Positions 23,231 through 32,494 of a DNA stretch of 64,000 bases are shown one piece after another (position 1 is the first letter of the stretch; each line of letters starts with the position of its first letter). The stretch lies in NCBI GenBank assembly GCA_902800715.1, contig CADCFN010000015.1, forward strand, positions 83,459 through 147,458, given 5' to 3'. Source of the stretch: an uncultured Bacteroidales bacterium (GTDB lineage: Bacteria > Bacteroidota > Bacteroidia > Bacteroidales > Muribaculaceae). The notes beneath the pieces are model-generated. The model had not been told where the DNA came from and made no database searches. It saw only the letters and a list, made by a program, of their open reading frames with translations. Both the position numbers and the translations under genes were made by a program.

Positions 23231-23799
23231 ATGAAGATTATTTTGAAAGAAGATATCGTCAATCTTGGTTTCAAGAACGACGTTGTGGAAGTGAAGAACG
23301 GCTACGGCCGCAACTATCTCATTCCTCAGTTCATGCCGAGAATCTGCGTCAGCAGGCTCACAAGATCGCTAAGGTGAAGGCTGATGCCGAAGAGGCTGCT
23401 AAGGCTTTTGATGGCGTATCCCTGACCATCCCCGTTAAGGTTAGCCCTACGGGAACCATCTACGGTTCGGTTGGTGCAAACCAGATCCACGAGGCTCTGC
23501 TCGCTGCTGGTCACAATGTTGACCGCAAGATCGTCAGCGTGCACGAGAGCGTGAAGACCCCTGGCAAGTACACTGCTATCGTGCGCCTGCACAAGGAGGT
23601 TGCTGTCGAGATTCCCTTCGAGGTGATTGCCGAGAACGCTGAGGAGCTCGCCGCTGAGCGCGCTGCTCGCAAGGCCGAGGAGGCTGCTCACCAGGCTGCT
23701 CTCGCTGCCGCTAAGGCTGCCGAGGAAGGCGCTGAGGATGAGGCCGAGGCTCCCGTTGAGGGTGAGGCTGATGCCGAAGAGGCTCCCGCTGCTGAATAA
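23231..23799 (+). CDS. rplI: 50S ribosomal protein L9, frameshifted by an internal deletion in this sequence
   Basis: The gene starts ATGAAGATTATTTTGAAAG and reads [19 protein letters not shown] and [11 protein letters not shown], the L9 N-domain. At about 23330 the frame shifts: the direct frame soon stops (~23376), while the next frame continues [19 protein letters not shown] and the L9 C-domain to 23799. Compared with family members, the ~14-residue GKAVIAS-type block between these parts is missing, with about 37 bases deleted. L9 stabilises the L1 stalk region and is not always essential, so a real lesion is possible, but similar deletions elsewhere in this window suggest a sequence error. 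The tail is rich in Ala and Glu. Confidence 0.85.
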
Positions 23800-23820
23800 T
23801 AAAACAACATGATAATGACG

Positions 23821-23858
23821 AAGACACCGGTCCTCTCCACAAGACCGGTGTCTTTTTT
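23821..23858 (+). terminator. Terminator of the ribosomal protein operon
   Basis: AAGACACCGGTC and GACCGGTGTCTT flank a short loop and are followed by TTTTTTATT. Confidence 0.85.
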
Positions 23859-23892
23859 ATTAGTATTTTTCAAAAAAGCGGCATTTGCCGTA

Positions 23893-23930
23893 CCTCAACT
23901 ATTAACTATTAACTATTAACTATAACTGTC
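23893..23930 (+). repeat. AACTATT heptad repeat before the Dabb gene
   Basis: AACTATT repeats three to four times and ends with AACTATAACTGTC directly before the ATG at 23931. Confidence 0.6.
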
Positions 23931-24224
23931 ATGACCAAGCACATTGTAATGTTTAAGCTGCAAGGCACCGATGAGATTCGTCGCCAGACCGCATTGCGGT
24001 TCAAGGAGGCGCTCGATGCACTGCCCGACCAGATTGATGTACTCCAGAGCATTGAGGTGGCCATCAACGAGAATCCCGCTGAGGACTGGGACGTTGTCCT
24101 CACTGCCATTGTGCCCACGATGGACGACGTGGCTGTCTATGCCAAGCATCCGGCTCATGTGGCTGCAGCATCCATCATCAAGGATGTGAAGCAGCTGCGT
24201 GCCTGTGTGGACTACAATTGCTGA
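23931..24224 (+). CDS. Dabb (stress-responsive alpha/beta barrel) family protein
   Basis: The 97-residue protein starts MTKHIVMFKLQG and has the dimeric ferredoxin-like pattern of the Dabb family: an HIVMFKL first strand, a helix with KEALDALPDQI, a VAINENPAEDWDVVLTAIV central part, and KHPAHVAAASIIKDV near the C-terminus. These small cytoplasmic proteins form dimeric barrels; some act on polyketide-like substrates, most are uncharacterised. Transcribed alone, between two strong terminators. Confidence 0.87.
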   Translation: MTKHIVMFKLQGTDEIRRQTALRFKEALDALPDQIDVLQSIEVAINENPAEDWDVVLTAIVPTMDDVAVYAKHPAHVAAASIIKDVKQLRACVDYNC

Positions 24225-24280
24225 CCAGTCGCACGGCATCACACAGTTGTGATGCACACCAGTGCTCATTGCGCAAAATA

Positions 24281-24314
24281 AAAGCAGGGCTCCCAAGCGG
24301 GAACCCTGCTTTTT
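24281..24314. terminator. Bidirectional terminator
   Basis: AAAGCAGGGCTCCC and GGGAACCCTGCTTT pair with a 6-base loop region, T-rich on both sides. It separates the Dabb gene from the convergent secreted-protein gene. Confidence 0.85.
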
Positions 24315-24363
24315 TACAGTTCAGTGAATTCTCACAGTTGAGAATCACTTGGCGTCATGCCAA

Positions 24364-26441
24364 TTACCACTGGCCATTCAGCAGGTAGTCAATCAGAGCG
24401 GTTACGTCACCGATTGAAGCACCCTCCTGACCATCGCAGTTGGCCTCGGCAGGAACTTCGCCACCAGTCAGCAGCATGTCGATAAGAGCAGTTACGTCAC
24501 CGATTGAAATGTCACCACTGTGGTCAACATCACCCATCTCATAAGCCGAAGCGGGAGTTGCATTGAAGGTGATCTTGTTCATGTCGTCAGCAGCGGGATC
24601 GAAGGTGATCACTACATTGTAGGTGCCAGCCTCAGTTGCCTGATACCACCAGTTGTTTGAGGGCCATGCATAGGTCCAAGCGTGGTCTTGAACAACCTTG
24701 AACTCAACTACTTCCTCAGCAGCAAACTCAACACCGTTCTTGGTCCAGGTGTAGATGCCGTCCTCGCCCTTAACCATGTTGTTGGCCTCGTCGGTGGCAT
24801 CCCAATAGCTGCCGAACAGATTCTCGGTACCAGCTACGGTGTAAACGTGCTCAACGGGAGTAACATCACCGGTCTTGGTCAGTGTGCAGGTGATGCGGTC
24901 CTCGTCGTTAGCCTCGGGATCGAAGGTGATCTCGATGGTGTAGATGCCTTCCTCAGCAACATTAGCAACCCAGTTGTTCATGCCGATGGGCCACTCATAG
25001 ACTTCGTAATCGTGGTTGCCGACAACCTTGAACTCGAAGTTGCCGTACAGGGCTACATTCTCCTTGCTCCAGGTGTAAACGCCGTCTCAGGCTGGGGCTC
25101 TACACCCTCAGCTACGCAAGCGAAGGTAACTTCCTCGGTCTCGGGATTGAAGGTAATGGTAAGGTCATAGGTGCCATCCTCGGCAACGGTGTACTCATAG
25201 TTGTTAGCGGGCCAGCAGGTTGTCCAGTTGGCATTCTTCACAACCTTGAACTCGATAAAGGTCTCAGCAGCGAGCTCAGCCTTCTTGGTCCAGGTGTAGA
25301 TACCGTCAGCGAGAGTCATGTTGTTAGCTGCAAAAGCGGGATTCCACTCAGCACCAAACAGTGACTCGGGGGCACCGGCAACGGTGTAGAAGTCTTCAAC
25401 CTCCTCAACGATGGTAGCCTCGAAGGTGATGTCCTTGGTCTCCTCGTTGAAGGTGATCTTCACGTTGTAGTTGCCGTTCTCCTCAATGTTAGCAATCCAG
25501 TTCTGGCTGGGATAAGCGGTAGACCAGTTGTGGTCCTGAACCACCTTGAATTCGATGGTGCCAGCGGTGAGTTCTACATTCTCCTTGGTGAAGGTGTACA
25601 GGCCCTGAGTCAGGGTCATGTCATTGTCAGCGTTAGCTGCATCCCACTCGGTACCAAACAGGGTAATGTTGTTACCAGCAACGGTGTAGGTGTGAACATC
25701 GGTGTCGGGAATTTCCTCAACGAGGGTCAGCTCACAAGCCACGTCCTTGGTCTCGGCGTTGAAGGTGATCTTCACGTTGTAGATACCCTTAACAGCAACA
25801 GCCTGAACGTAGTTGCTTGAAGGATAAGCCTCAGCCCAATCGTGATTAACAGTTACCTTGAATTCGAATGCACCAGAGGGAAGCTCGACATTCTCCTTGC
25901 TCCAAGTGTACAGACCGTTAACCAGGGTCATGTCATTGTCGGCATTGCCGGGAGCCCAGGTGGTGCCGAAGAGGGCAGCGCTGCTACCGGCAACGGTGTA
26001 AACCTCACCAGCCACGGGCTGCTCAAAAGTACCGTCCACTTTGAATTTGCTGTTGGCAGCATCATAGCTCACGGTGTAAGCCTCGCCTTTAACACCCTTA
26101 AAGAAGTAAGCGCCATTGTCGCCGCCAGCCTTCTGAGTATCGACCCAATTGTTATCTTCGATTTTCACGTCGCCAGAGGTAGGACCAATACGGTAGTTGC
26201 CGTTGAAGTCATCCCAGCTGGTGCCGCGGCCATCGGCAAACGCGAAGTAAACAGTTGCTGATTCAGCGTCCTCGGCAATAGTGAAGTTGTAGGAGTAGAT
26301 GTCGCCATTAGCGGTCATCTCGTTACCGCCATTGAAAGCCCAGCCACCCAGGGGACCGTCGCCCACAATGTAAATTGCAGCATTGGCGTTCAGGCCAACG
26401 AGCGCAATCATCATAGAAAGAACTAAAGATAATTTTTTCAT
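24364..26441 (-). CDS. Modular secreted protein with carbohydrate-binding-like repeats and dockerin-like tail, frameshifted
   Basis: The protein starts with a signal peptide (MKKLSLVLSMMIALVGLNANA). After a SusE/SusF-like first domain it has at least five ~95-residue repeats of the form YTVAG, LFG--W, MTL--G-YTW-KENVEL, FKVV--H-W, YPS-NW, then KITF-ETK. These resemble starch-binding beta-sandwich modules (inference). The end has two dockerin-like repeats, DVDHSGDISIGDVTALIDML and GASIGDVTALIDYL. Near 25085, after EPQPET, the frame shifts: the first frame ends at 25053, and the rest continues in another frame (GVYTWSKENVALYG) to 24364. About 30 residues of one repeat are missing there. Probably displayed at the cell surface. 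Confidence 0.75.
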
Positions 26442-26524
26442 TCTTGTGAAAATTGGTTATTAAGTTAAACAATATGAATTGAAATTGGTTTGTCTTGTAA
26501 TTGAAGTCAACTTGTTTAGTGGCT

Positions 26525-26532
26525 CAAAATTA
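26525..26532 (-). promoter_or_regulatory. Candidate promoter of the modular secreted protein
   Basis: TAATTTTG on the minus strand, 84 bases before the ATG at 26441. Confidence 0.5.
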
Positions 26533-26662
26533 CAAACAAAATTCAATAATACATAATATATAATGACTTTTCCTTTAATTAATTACGCAAACGATTGCAC
26601 GGTGGCAATGGTATGCCATCGTGGCTGATTGTCAGTTGACTATGGTTTTAGGTTGTCTTCAG

Positions 26663-27958
26663 TTAATCGGCTGTGCCCAGCAACTCAAACGGCAGCGCTT
26701 GGGTGATTTTCACTTGGGCAAATTCGCCGATGGCAAGCGGTTTCTCTTTGCTGATAAGGACTTCGGGGTCCACTTCGGGACTGTCCCACTGGGTGCGCCC
26801 GATGTAATAGTCGTCCTCCTCGCGGTCGATGATGACTCGGAGCGTCTGGCCCACTTTCTGCTCTTGGATGTCCAGCGAGATATCCTCTTGCAGTGCCATG
26901 AGGCGGTGCAGGCGGTCCTGCTTGACCTCGTCGGGGATATCGTCGGTCAGATTCTGGGCTGCCCACGTGCCGTTCTCCTCGCTGTAGGCAAAGGCGCCCA
27001 TGCGCTCAAACCGAGCATCTTTCACAAAGTCCAGCAGCTCCTCGTATTCCTGCTCGCCCTCGCCGGGGAAACCCACCATGAGCGTGGTGCGGATGTGGAT
27101 GCCGGGCACCTCGTTGCGTAGCCGTTCCAGCAGGTCGAGCGTCTCCTGGCGGCTAATGTGGCGACGCATGTTGGTCAGCACCTTGTCGCTGATGTGCTGC
27201 AGGGCGATATCCAGGTAGCTGCACACGTTGTCACGGCTCGCCATCACGGGCAGGATATCGTAGGGGAATTGGGTCGGGTAGGCATAGTGCAGCCTGATCC
27301 ACTCCACGCCCTCGATGTTGGCCATGCGGTCAATCAGTTCGGGCAGCATCATGCGGTTCTCCAGGTCGAGGCCGTAGGATGACAGGTCCTGGGCAATGAC
27401 GTTGAACTCCTTCACGCCTTTGTCCACCAGTTGGCGCACCTCGTCGAGCAAGTCGGGCATGGGAATCGATGTGTGGCGACCGGTAATCAGTGGAATGGCG
27501 CAGAAGGCGCAGAAGCGGTTGCAGCCCTCCGAGATTTTGAGGTAGCAATAGTGGTTGGGAGTCGTGAGGTGGCGTTCGCGGTCGATATCGTAGCGGTAGG
27601 CGTGCCCCAGGTCGGCAAGCATCCCCTTCCAGTCAAATTTGCCGTAGAAACGGTCCACTTCGGGCAGGGCGTCAATGAGGTCAGCACGGAAGCGTTCCGA
27701 CAGGCATCCCATCACCAGCAGGTTGCGGATTTTGCCTTGCCGTTTCGCTTCGCCCAGCGACAGGATGGTGTCGATAGACTCTTGCTGGGCGTCGGCGATA
27801 AAGCCGCAGGTGTTCACCACCACCGTCTCGCCATCGACGCGGTCCGGATTGTGCGCCACGCGATAGCCTGCCGCCTCAAATTGCCGCATCAGTCGCTCAC
27901 TGTCCACAAGATTCTTGGAACAGCCCAGCGAGATAATGTCTATCTTGTTCTTCCTCAT
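26663..27958 (-). CDS. rimO: Ribosomal protein S12 methylthiotransferase RimO
   Basis: The 431-residue radical-SAM enzyme attaches a methylthio group to Asp89 of ribosomal protein S12. It has the N-terminal UPF0004 domain with the cysteines in SLGCSKNLVDSE, NTCGF and VMGCLSERF. The radical-SAM motif is CNRFCAFCAIP, and a C-terminal TRAM domain (VIIDREEDDYYIGRT) is present. The sequence SLGCSKN and length favour RimO over MiaB. It lies 51 bases downstream of ftsY on the same strand. Confidence 0.96.
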   Translation of the reverse strand: MRKNKIDIISLGCSKNLVDSERLMRQFEAAGYRVAHNPDRVDGETVVVNTCGFIADAQQESIDTILSLGEAKRQGKIRNLLVMGCLSERFRADLIDALPEVDRFYGKFDWKGMLADLGHAYRYDIDRERHLTTPNHYCYLKISEGCNRFCAFCAIPLITGRHTSIPMPDLLDEVRQLVDKGVKEFNVIAQDLSSYGLDLENRMMLPELIDRMANIEGVEWIRLHYAYPTQFPYDILPVMASRDNVCSYLDIALQHISDKVLTNMRRHISRQETLDLLERLRNEVPGIHIRTTLMVGFPGEGEQEYEELLDFVKDARFERMGAFAYSEENGTWAAQNLTDDIPDEVKQDRLHRLMALQEDISLDIQEQKVGQTLRVIIDREEDDYYIGRTQWDSPEVDPEVLISKEKPLAIGEFAQVKITQALPFELLGTAD

Positions 27959-28009
27959 GAGCCCCGTTTCCCGTTCTCTTCGTATTATCCGTTATATCCG
28001 TTCTCTCCG

Positions 28010-28975
28010 TCACTCTTTCGTCACCCCGAACAGCGACTTGACAAACTCCTGCTTGTTGAAAATCTGCAGGTCGGTCATCTGCTCGCCCAGGCCGATGTAC
28101 TTCACGGGAATCTGGAACTGGTCACTCACACCGATGACAACGCCACCCTTGGCGGTGCCGTCGAGCTTGGTGATTGCCAGCGCATTGACCTCGGTAGCGG
28201 CCGAGAACTGTTTGGCCTGCTCAAAGGCGTTCTGGCCCGTCGAGCCGTCAAGCACGAGCAGCACTTCCTGCGGTGCGTCGGGCAGCACCTTGCGCATGGT
28301 GTTCTTGATTTTGGTCAGCTGGTTCATCAAGCTTACGTTGTTGTGCAGGCGGCCTGCAGTGTCGATGATGACGACATCGGCATTCTGTGCCACAGCACTC
28401 TGCACGGCGTCAAACGCCACAGCAGCGGGGTCGGTGCCCATCTTGTGCTTGATGACGGGAACGCCCACGCGGTTGCCCCAGATTTCCAGCTGCTCATCGG
28501 CAGCGGCACGGTAGGTATCGGCGGCACCCAGCACCACCTTGTTGCCTGCCTGCTTGAACTGATAGGCCAGCTTGCCGATGGTAGTGGTCTTGCCCACACC
28601 GTTCACGCCCACGACCATGATGACGTAGGGCTTGCTGTCCTCGGGCACGGTGAAGTCCTCGAGTTCGGCATTATTGTTGTCGGCAAGCATCTGTGAGATT
28701 TCGTCACACAGCAGCTCGTTCAGCTCTTCGGTGCCTACATATTTATCGCGCGCCACGCGTGCCTGCAGGCGGTCAATAATCTTAACGGTAGTATCGACGC
28801 CCACGTCGCTGGTGACAAACACTTCCTCCAGATTGTCGAGAACGTCATCATCAACAGTCGATTTGCCGGCAACGGCATGCTTGATTTTCTCAAAAACGCC
28901 CTGTTTGGTCTTCTCCAAGCCCTTATCGAGCGTCTCTTTCTTCTCACGAGAGAATAATTTCTTGAATAGTCCCAT
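28010..28975 (-). CDS. ftsY: Signal recognition particle receptor FtsY
   Basis: About 321 residues, beginning MGLFKKLFSREKKETLDKGL. The NG domain has VVGVNGVGKTTTIGKLA (G1), the DTYRAAADEQLEIW insertion-box segment, DTAGRLHNNVSLMNQL (G3), ITKLDGTAKGG (G4) and IGLGEQMTDLQIF at the end. FtsY docks SRP-ribosome complexes at the inner membrane. The acidic A domain of Escherichia coli is absent, as usual in this phylum. The ATG at 28975 was chosen because a minus-strand -7 box TACCTTTG lies at 29003-29010, overlapping the alternative ATG at 29005. Confidence 0.96.
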   Translation of the reverse strand: MGLFKKLFSREKKETLDKGLEKTKQGVFEKIKHAVAGKSTVDDDVLDNLEEVFVTSDVGVDTTVKIIDRLQARVARDKYVGTEELNELLCDEISQMLADNNNAELEDFTVPEDSKPYVIMVVGVNGVGKTTTIGKLAYQFKQAGNKVVLGAADTYRAAADEQLEIWGNRVGVPVIKHKMGTDPAAVAFDAVQSAVAQNADVVIIDTAGRLHNNVSLMNQLTKIKNTMRKVLPDAPQEVLLVLDGSTGQNAFEQAKQFSAATEVNALAITKLDGTAKGGVVIGVSDQFQIPVKYIGLGEQMTDLQIFNKQEFVKSLFGVTKE

Positions 28976-29002
28976 ATTAGTTCCTATATTTATATTTGGG
29001 TA

Positions 29003-29010
29003 CAAAGGTA
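29003..29010 (-). promoter_or_regulatory. Promoter that sets the ftsY start
   Basis: TACCTTTG on the minus strand, 28 bases before the ATG at 28975. Confidence 0.6.
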
Positions 29011-29073
29011 CACATTTTCCTGTGGTTAGATGGTGTGGGATGCGATTTTTTTGTTTTTGTGCAAGGGTTTGAT

Positions 29074-29081
29074 TAACTTTG
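29074..29081 (+). promoter_or_regulatory. Candidate promoter of the carboxylesterase gene
   Basis: TAACTTTG on the plus strand, 26 bases before the ATG at 29107. Confidence 0.55.
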
Positions 29082-29106
29082 CGCTCATTAATGATTTAAG
29101 AATCTT

Positions 29107-30858
29107 ATGAAACGGATTGCTATATGGACGATGCTCGCGCTCTTGCTGGCGGGTTGTGCCTCCAAAACGGAGCAGATAGAGGAGCCTTCGGAGTTGGAGT
29201 TGGAAATGAAGGCGCTCTATGGCGAGAACAAGGTCATCGAGGGTGATTATCCCGATTCGCTGGCGGTAGAGACCGCTAACGGCATCTTTGTGGGACAGCG
29301 TGACAGCATTTTGCTGGAATTTAAGGGTATTCCTTACGCCGTTCAGCCCACGGGAGAACGCCGATGGCAGGTCGCCCAGCCCGAGCATGACAGCCGCTTG
29401 GTGCGTGAGGCGCGGTATTTCGGCCACAGTGCTATCCAGTGGCGTTCACAGGGCAATGCGGCATCGCTATACCCCCAGGGCGAGGATTGCCTGACGCTTA
29501 ACATATGGACCGCTGCCGACGGCATGCGGTCGGCACGGCGCCCCGTGATGGTGTGGATTCACGGCGGTTCCTATGTGAGCAACGGGACGGTGAATCCCCG
29601 CGATTGGGGAGACGCGTTTGTCAAGGCGCACCCCGAGGTCGTCTTGGTTTCAATCAATTATCGCCTGGGCTTGCTGGGCTTTCTCGACCTTTCCTCGCTG
29701 CCCGACGGCAAGGCGTTTGCCCGCAGCGGCAATTTGGGCATCCTGGACCAGGTCGAAGCGTTGCGATGGGTTAAACGCAACATCGCTGCCTTTGGCGGTG
29801 ACCCCGGGAACGTGACCATCTTTGGACACTCGGCGGGTGCGGGAAGCATCTCGATACTTGCCAGCATCGACGAGGCACAGGGCTTGTTCCACCGTGCCAT
29901 CATGCAGAGCGGCAGTGTGGCGCTCACCAGCAGCCGTGAGGACTGCGAGAGCTTGACCAAACGCGTGCTCGATGCAACGGGAGCCAAAACTGTAGCCGAC
30001 CTGCAGGCACTTTCCGAGGACGAAATCATCGCCCTCAACGACGAGGTGGGCGGGTTCTATCGATTTCCCGAGCGTGACGGGGCGCTCCTGCCCGAAGAGC
30101 CGTACACGCGTTTTGACGGTTTCAACGCCGGCATCGACATGCTCATCGGCACGACAGCCGACGAGTCGCGTTACTGGATTGACGCCATGGGCGGTGAGGA
30201 AGACTTCGGCATGGCGGTGCAACTGTGGTACCGCTACATTGCCATGTCGATGGACAGCCTCCAGCGCGAGAATGCCAGCCGTTTCCTCGACATCGTCCCC
30301 AAGGACAACCCTTGGCCCGTTGCCGAGTTGCTCAACGACCTGATGTTCCGTGGACCCGCCATCGAGATGGCGCAGCGCCACGCGGCATCGGGCGGCAGGA
30401 CCTATATGTACTATTGGAACAAGCCGTTGAGCGAACCGATTTATGGCGCTTGCCATGGGGTAGAGGTGTCCTACGTCCTGAACACGGGACGCCAAATCAA
30501 GATGGGCGACCATCACAATCCCGCCCTGGCTGCCGAGGTGCAGCAGATGTGGGTGAACTTTGCCACAACGGGCAATCCCAGCACTCCAGGACATTACTGG
30601 CCTGCCTATGAGCCCAACCAGCGCGCGACAATGGTGCTGGGCGACACCATCAGGCTGGTCAATGACCCGCTCAAGGAGCAGCGACTCCTTGTCGCACCCT
30701 TGATGAGCGAGTATATCTCCCCGATTTTCAGCGATCTGCTCGATAAGGCACCATGGTATGCCGGCATCGCCATCGGCGCATTGGTTGCGGTTCTGTTGCT
30801 GATTGTGTGGCTCATCATTCGCATTCGTCGCCGTTTCAAAAAAAAGTCTTCCCGATAA
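29107..30858 (+). CDS. Type B carboxylesterase, lipoprotein with a C-terminal membrane segment
   Basis: The 583-residue alpha/beta hydrolase has a lipobox (LLLAGC, Cys near 17), PQGEDCLTLNIWTA and VMVWIHGGSYVSNG (oxyanion hole), and the nucleophile S242 in GHSAGAGS. A later acidic segment (GTTADES) and GACHGVEVSYVL (probable catalytic His) complete the triad. It would hydrolyse ester bonds in the periplasm or at the surface; the natural substrate is unknown. Unusually for a lipoprotein it ends in a hydrophobic helix (IAIGALVAVLLLIVWLI) followed by a basic RIRRRFKKKSS tail, like a membrane anchor. The GH29 gene follows closely, so acetylated glycans are a plausible shared substrate. Confidence 0.9.
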   Translation: MKRIAIWTMLALLLAGCASKTEQIEEPSELELEMKALYGENKVIEGDYPDSLAVETANGIFVGQRDSILLEFKGIPYAVQPTGERRWQVAQPEHDSRLVREARYFGHSAIQWRSQGNAASLYPQGEDCLTLNIWTAADGMRSARRPVMVWIHGGSYVSNGTVNPRDWGDAFVKAHPEVVLVSINYRLGLLGFLDLSSLPDGKAFARSGNLGILDQVEALRWVKRNIAAFGGDPGNVTIFGHSAGAGSISILASIDEAQGLFHRAIMQSGSVALTSSREDCESLTKRVLDATGAKTVADLQALSEDEIIALNDEVGGFYRFPERDGALLPEEPYTRFDGFNAGIDMLIGTTADESRYWIDAMGGEEDFGMAVQLWYRYIAMSMDSLQRENASRFLDIVPKDNPWPVAELLNDLMFRGPAIEMAQRHAASGGRTYMYYWNKPLSEPIYGACHGVEVSYVLNTGRQIKMGDHHNPALAAEVQQMWVNFATTGNPSTPGHYWPAYEPNQRATMVLGDTIRLVNDPLKEQRLLVAPLMSEYISPIFSDLLDKAPWYAGIAIGALVAVLLLIVWLIIRIRRRFKKKSSR

Positions 30859-30889
30859 CTTCCGTTTTTTCATTATTTATATTATTCCC

Positions 30890-32212
30890 ATGATTCCCAG
30901 TTCCCTTAAAACGATTGCCATCGCATTGGCTTTTACCGCTTGTCTCGGCATCAACGCCCAGCAAGCCGATTACATTCCCACTGACGAGAACCTGCGTGCC
31001 CGTCAGGAGTTCCAGGACAATAAACTTGGTGTCTTCATCCATTGGGGCGTCTATTCGATGCTCGCCGACGGTGAGTGGGTCATGCTAAACAAGCACATCG
31101 ACCGTGACGAGTATGCCCAGTTGCCTGCAGGCTTCTATCCCTCGCGTTTCAATGCCGACGAGTGGGTGCGCACCATCAAGGATGCCGGTGCCCGTTATAT
31201 CACCATCACCTCGCGCCATCACGACGGTTTCTCGATGTTCAAGAGTGCCGTCAGCGACTATAATATCGTCGATGCCACCCCCTTCAAGCGCGACGTTCTC
31301 AAGGAACTTGCCGACGCCTGCCAGCGCCATGGCATCAAGCTGCATTTCTACTATTCCCACTTGGACTGGCATCGGTTGGACTATCCGCTGGGACGCCACC
31401 AGAATGAATTGCCCCACGACCCCGCTACCACCAACTGGCCGCAGTATTACAAATTCATGAACGACCAGCTGACCGAACTGCTCACCAACTATGGTCCAAT
31501 CGGCGCCATCTGGTTTGACGGTAAGTGGGAGCACGATACCGATCCGACGCCCTTCGACTGGCAGCTCGACGAGCAGTATGCCCTCATCCACCGTCTGCAG
31601 CCCTCCTGCCTTGTCGGCAACAACCACCATGAGGTGCCCTTCCCTGGCGAGGACATCCAGATTTTTGAGCAGGATGTGCCGGGCGAGAACACGGCAGGTT
31701 ATTCGGGCGAGAACGGCATCAGCCAGCTGCCGCTCGAGACCTGTATGACGATGAACCGCGCCTGGGGATACCGCATCACCGACAAGAACTACAAGAGCGG
31801 TGACGACATCATCCGCACCCTCGTCCGCGCTGCTGGGCGCAATGGCAATCTGCTCATCAACGTGGGACCACGCCCTGACGGATGTCTGCCTATCGAGGCG
31901 GTCGAACGCCTGCATCAGTTGGGAGAATGGATGCGCGTCAACGGCGAGAGCATCTACGGCACCCGTGGCGGTATCATCCCGCCGCATGACTGGGGCGTGA
32001 CCACACAGCGCGGCAACACTCTCTATGTGCACATCCTGAACCTGAAGGACAACGCTATCTATCTGCCCTTGAGCGGTAAGCGCGTTAAGTCGGTGCAGCT
32101 GTTCAGCGACAAGACCAAGTTGCGCTACACCGCTGCCGGCGACGGTGTAACCGTCGTGTTGCCGATGGTCCCCTCAGGCGTGGATACCATTCTGGAAATC
32201 CAGCTGCGGTAA
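30890..32212 (+). CDS. Alpha-L-fucosidase, glycoside hydrolase family 29
   Basis: The 440-residue enzyme has a signal peptide (IAIALAFTACLGINA) and a GH29 barrel: KLGVFIHWGVYSML, YITITSRHHDGFSMF, LHFYYSHLDWH, and the nucleophile D210 in GAIWFDGKWEHD. It removes terminal fucose from glycans, retaining configuration. NHHEVPFPGEDIQIFEQDVPG and the PIEAVERLHQLGEWM block are typical. A short C-terminal beta domain follows. The ATG at 30890 was chosen because it begins the signal peptide; the upstream reading from 30803 overlaps the esterase. The gene starts 31 bases after the esterase stop, so the two are probably one operon for host or plant glycans. Confidence 0.93.
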   Translation: MIPSSLKTIAIALAFTACLGINAQQADYIPTDENLRARQEFQDNKLGVFIHWGVYSMLADGEWVMLNKHIDRDEYAQLPAGFYPSRFNADEWVRTIKDAGARYITITSRHHDGFSMFKSAVSDYNIVDATPFKRDVLKELADACQRHGIKLHFYYSHLDWHRLDYPLGRHQNELPHDPATTNWPQYYKFMNDQLTELLTNYGPIGAIWFDGKWEHDTDPTPFDWQLDEQYALIHRLQPSCLVGNNHHEVPFPGEDIQIFEQDVPGENTAGYSGENGISQLPLETCMTMNRAWGYRITDKNYKSGDDIIRTLVRAAGRNGNLLINVGPRPDGCLPIEAVERLHQLGEWMRVNGESIYGTRGGIIPPHDWGVTTQRGNTLYVHILNLKDNAIYLPLSGKRVKSVQLFSDKTKLRYTAAGDGVTVVLPMVPSGVDTILEIQLR

Positions 32213-32494
32213 CGGTCCCTGGTCGGTCGGCGCAGATGATTATACAAAAACCTGAAAATTAATGCAGAAAAACTTATAAAATATTATTAGTTTCGGTATA
32301 AGATGACCGAAATAGGGCATATATTTTAGCTTTATATTTTATTAACAATATTAATACCATTTAATTAATAATTAAATGCTAAATTTGTCACGGTTTCCAG
32401 TAATGCCTTGCTGAAACTTGTGGCGGAAACCTCTTTGTGTTCTGTAGATAATTTTTATTTATTAACTTTTAATAATTCTTTAAATCATTATCAA

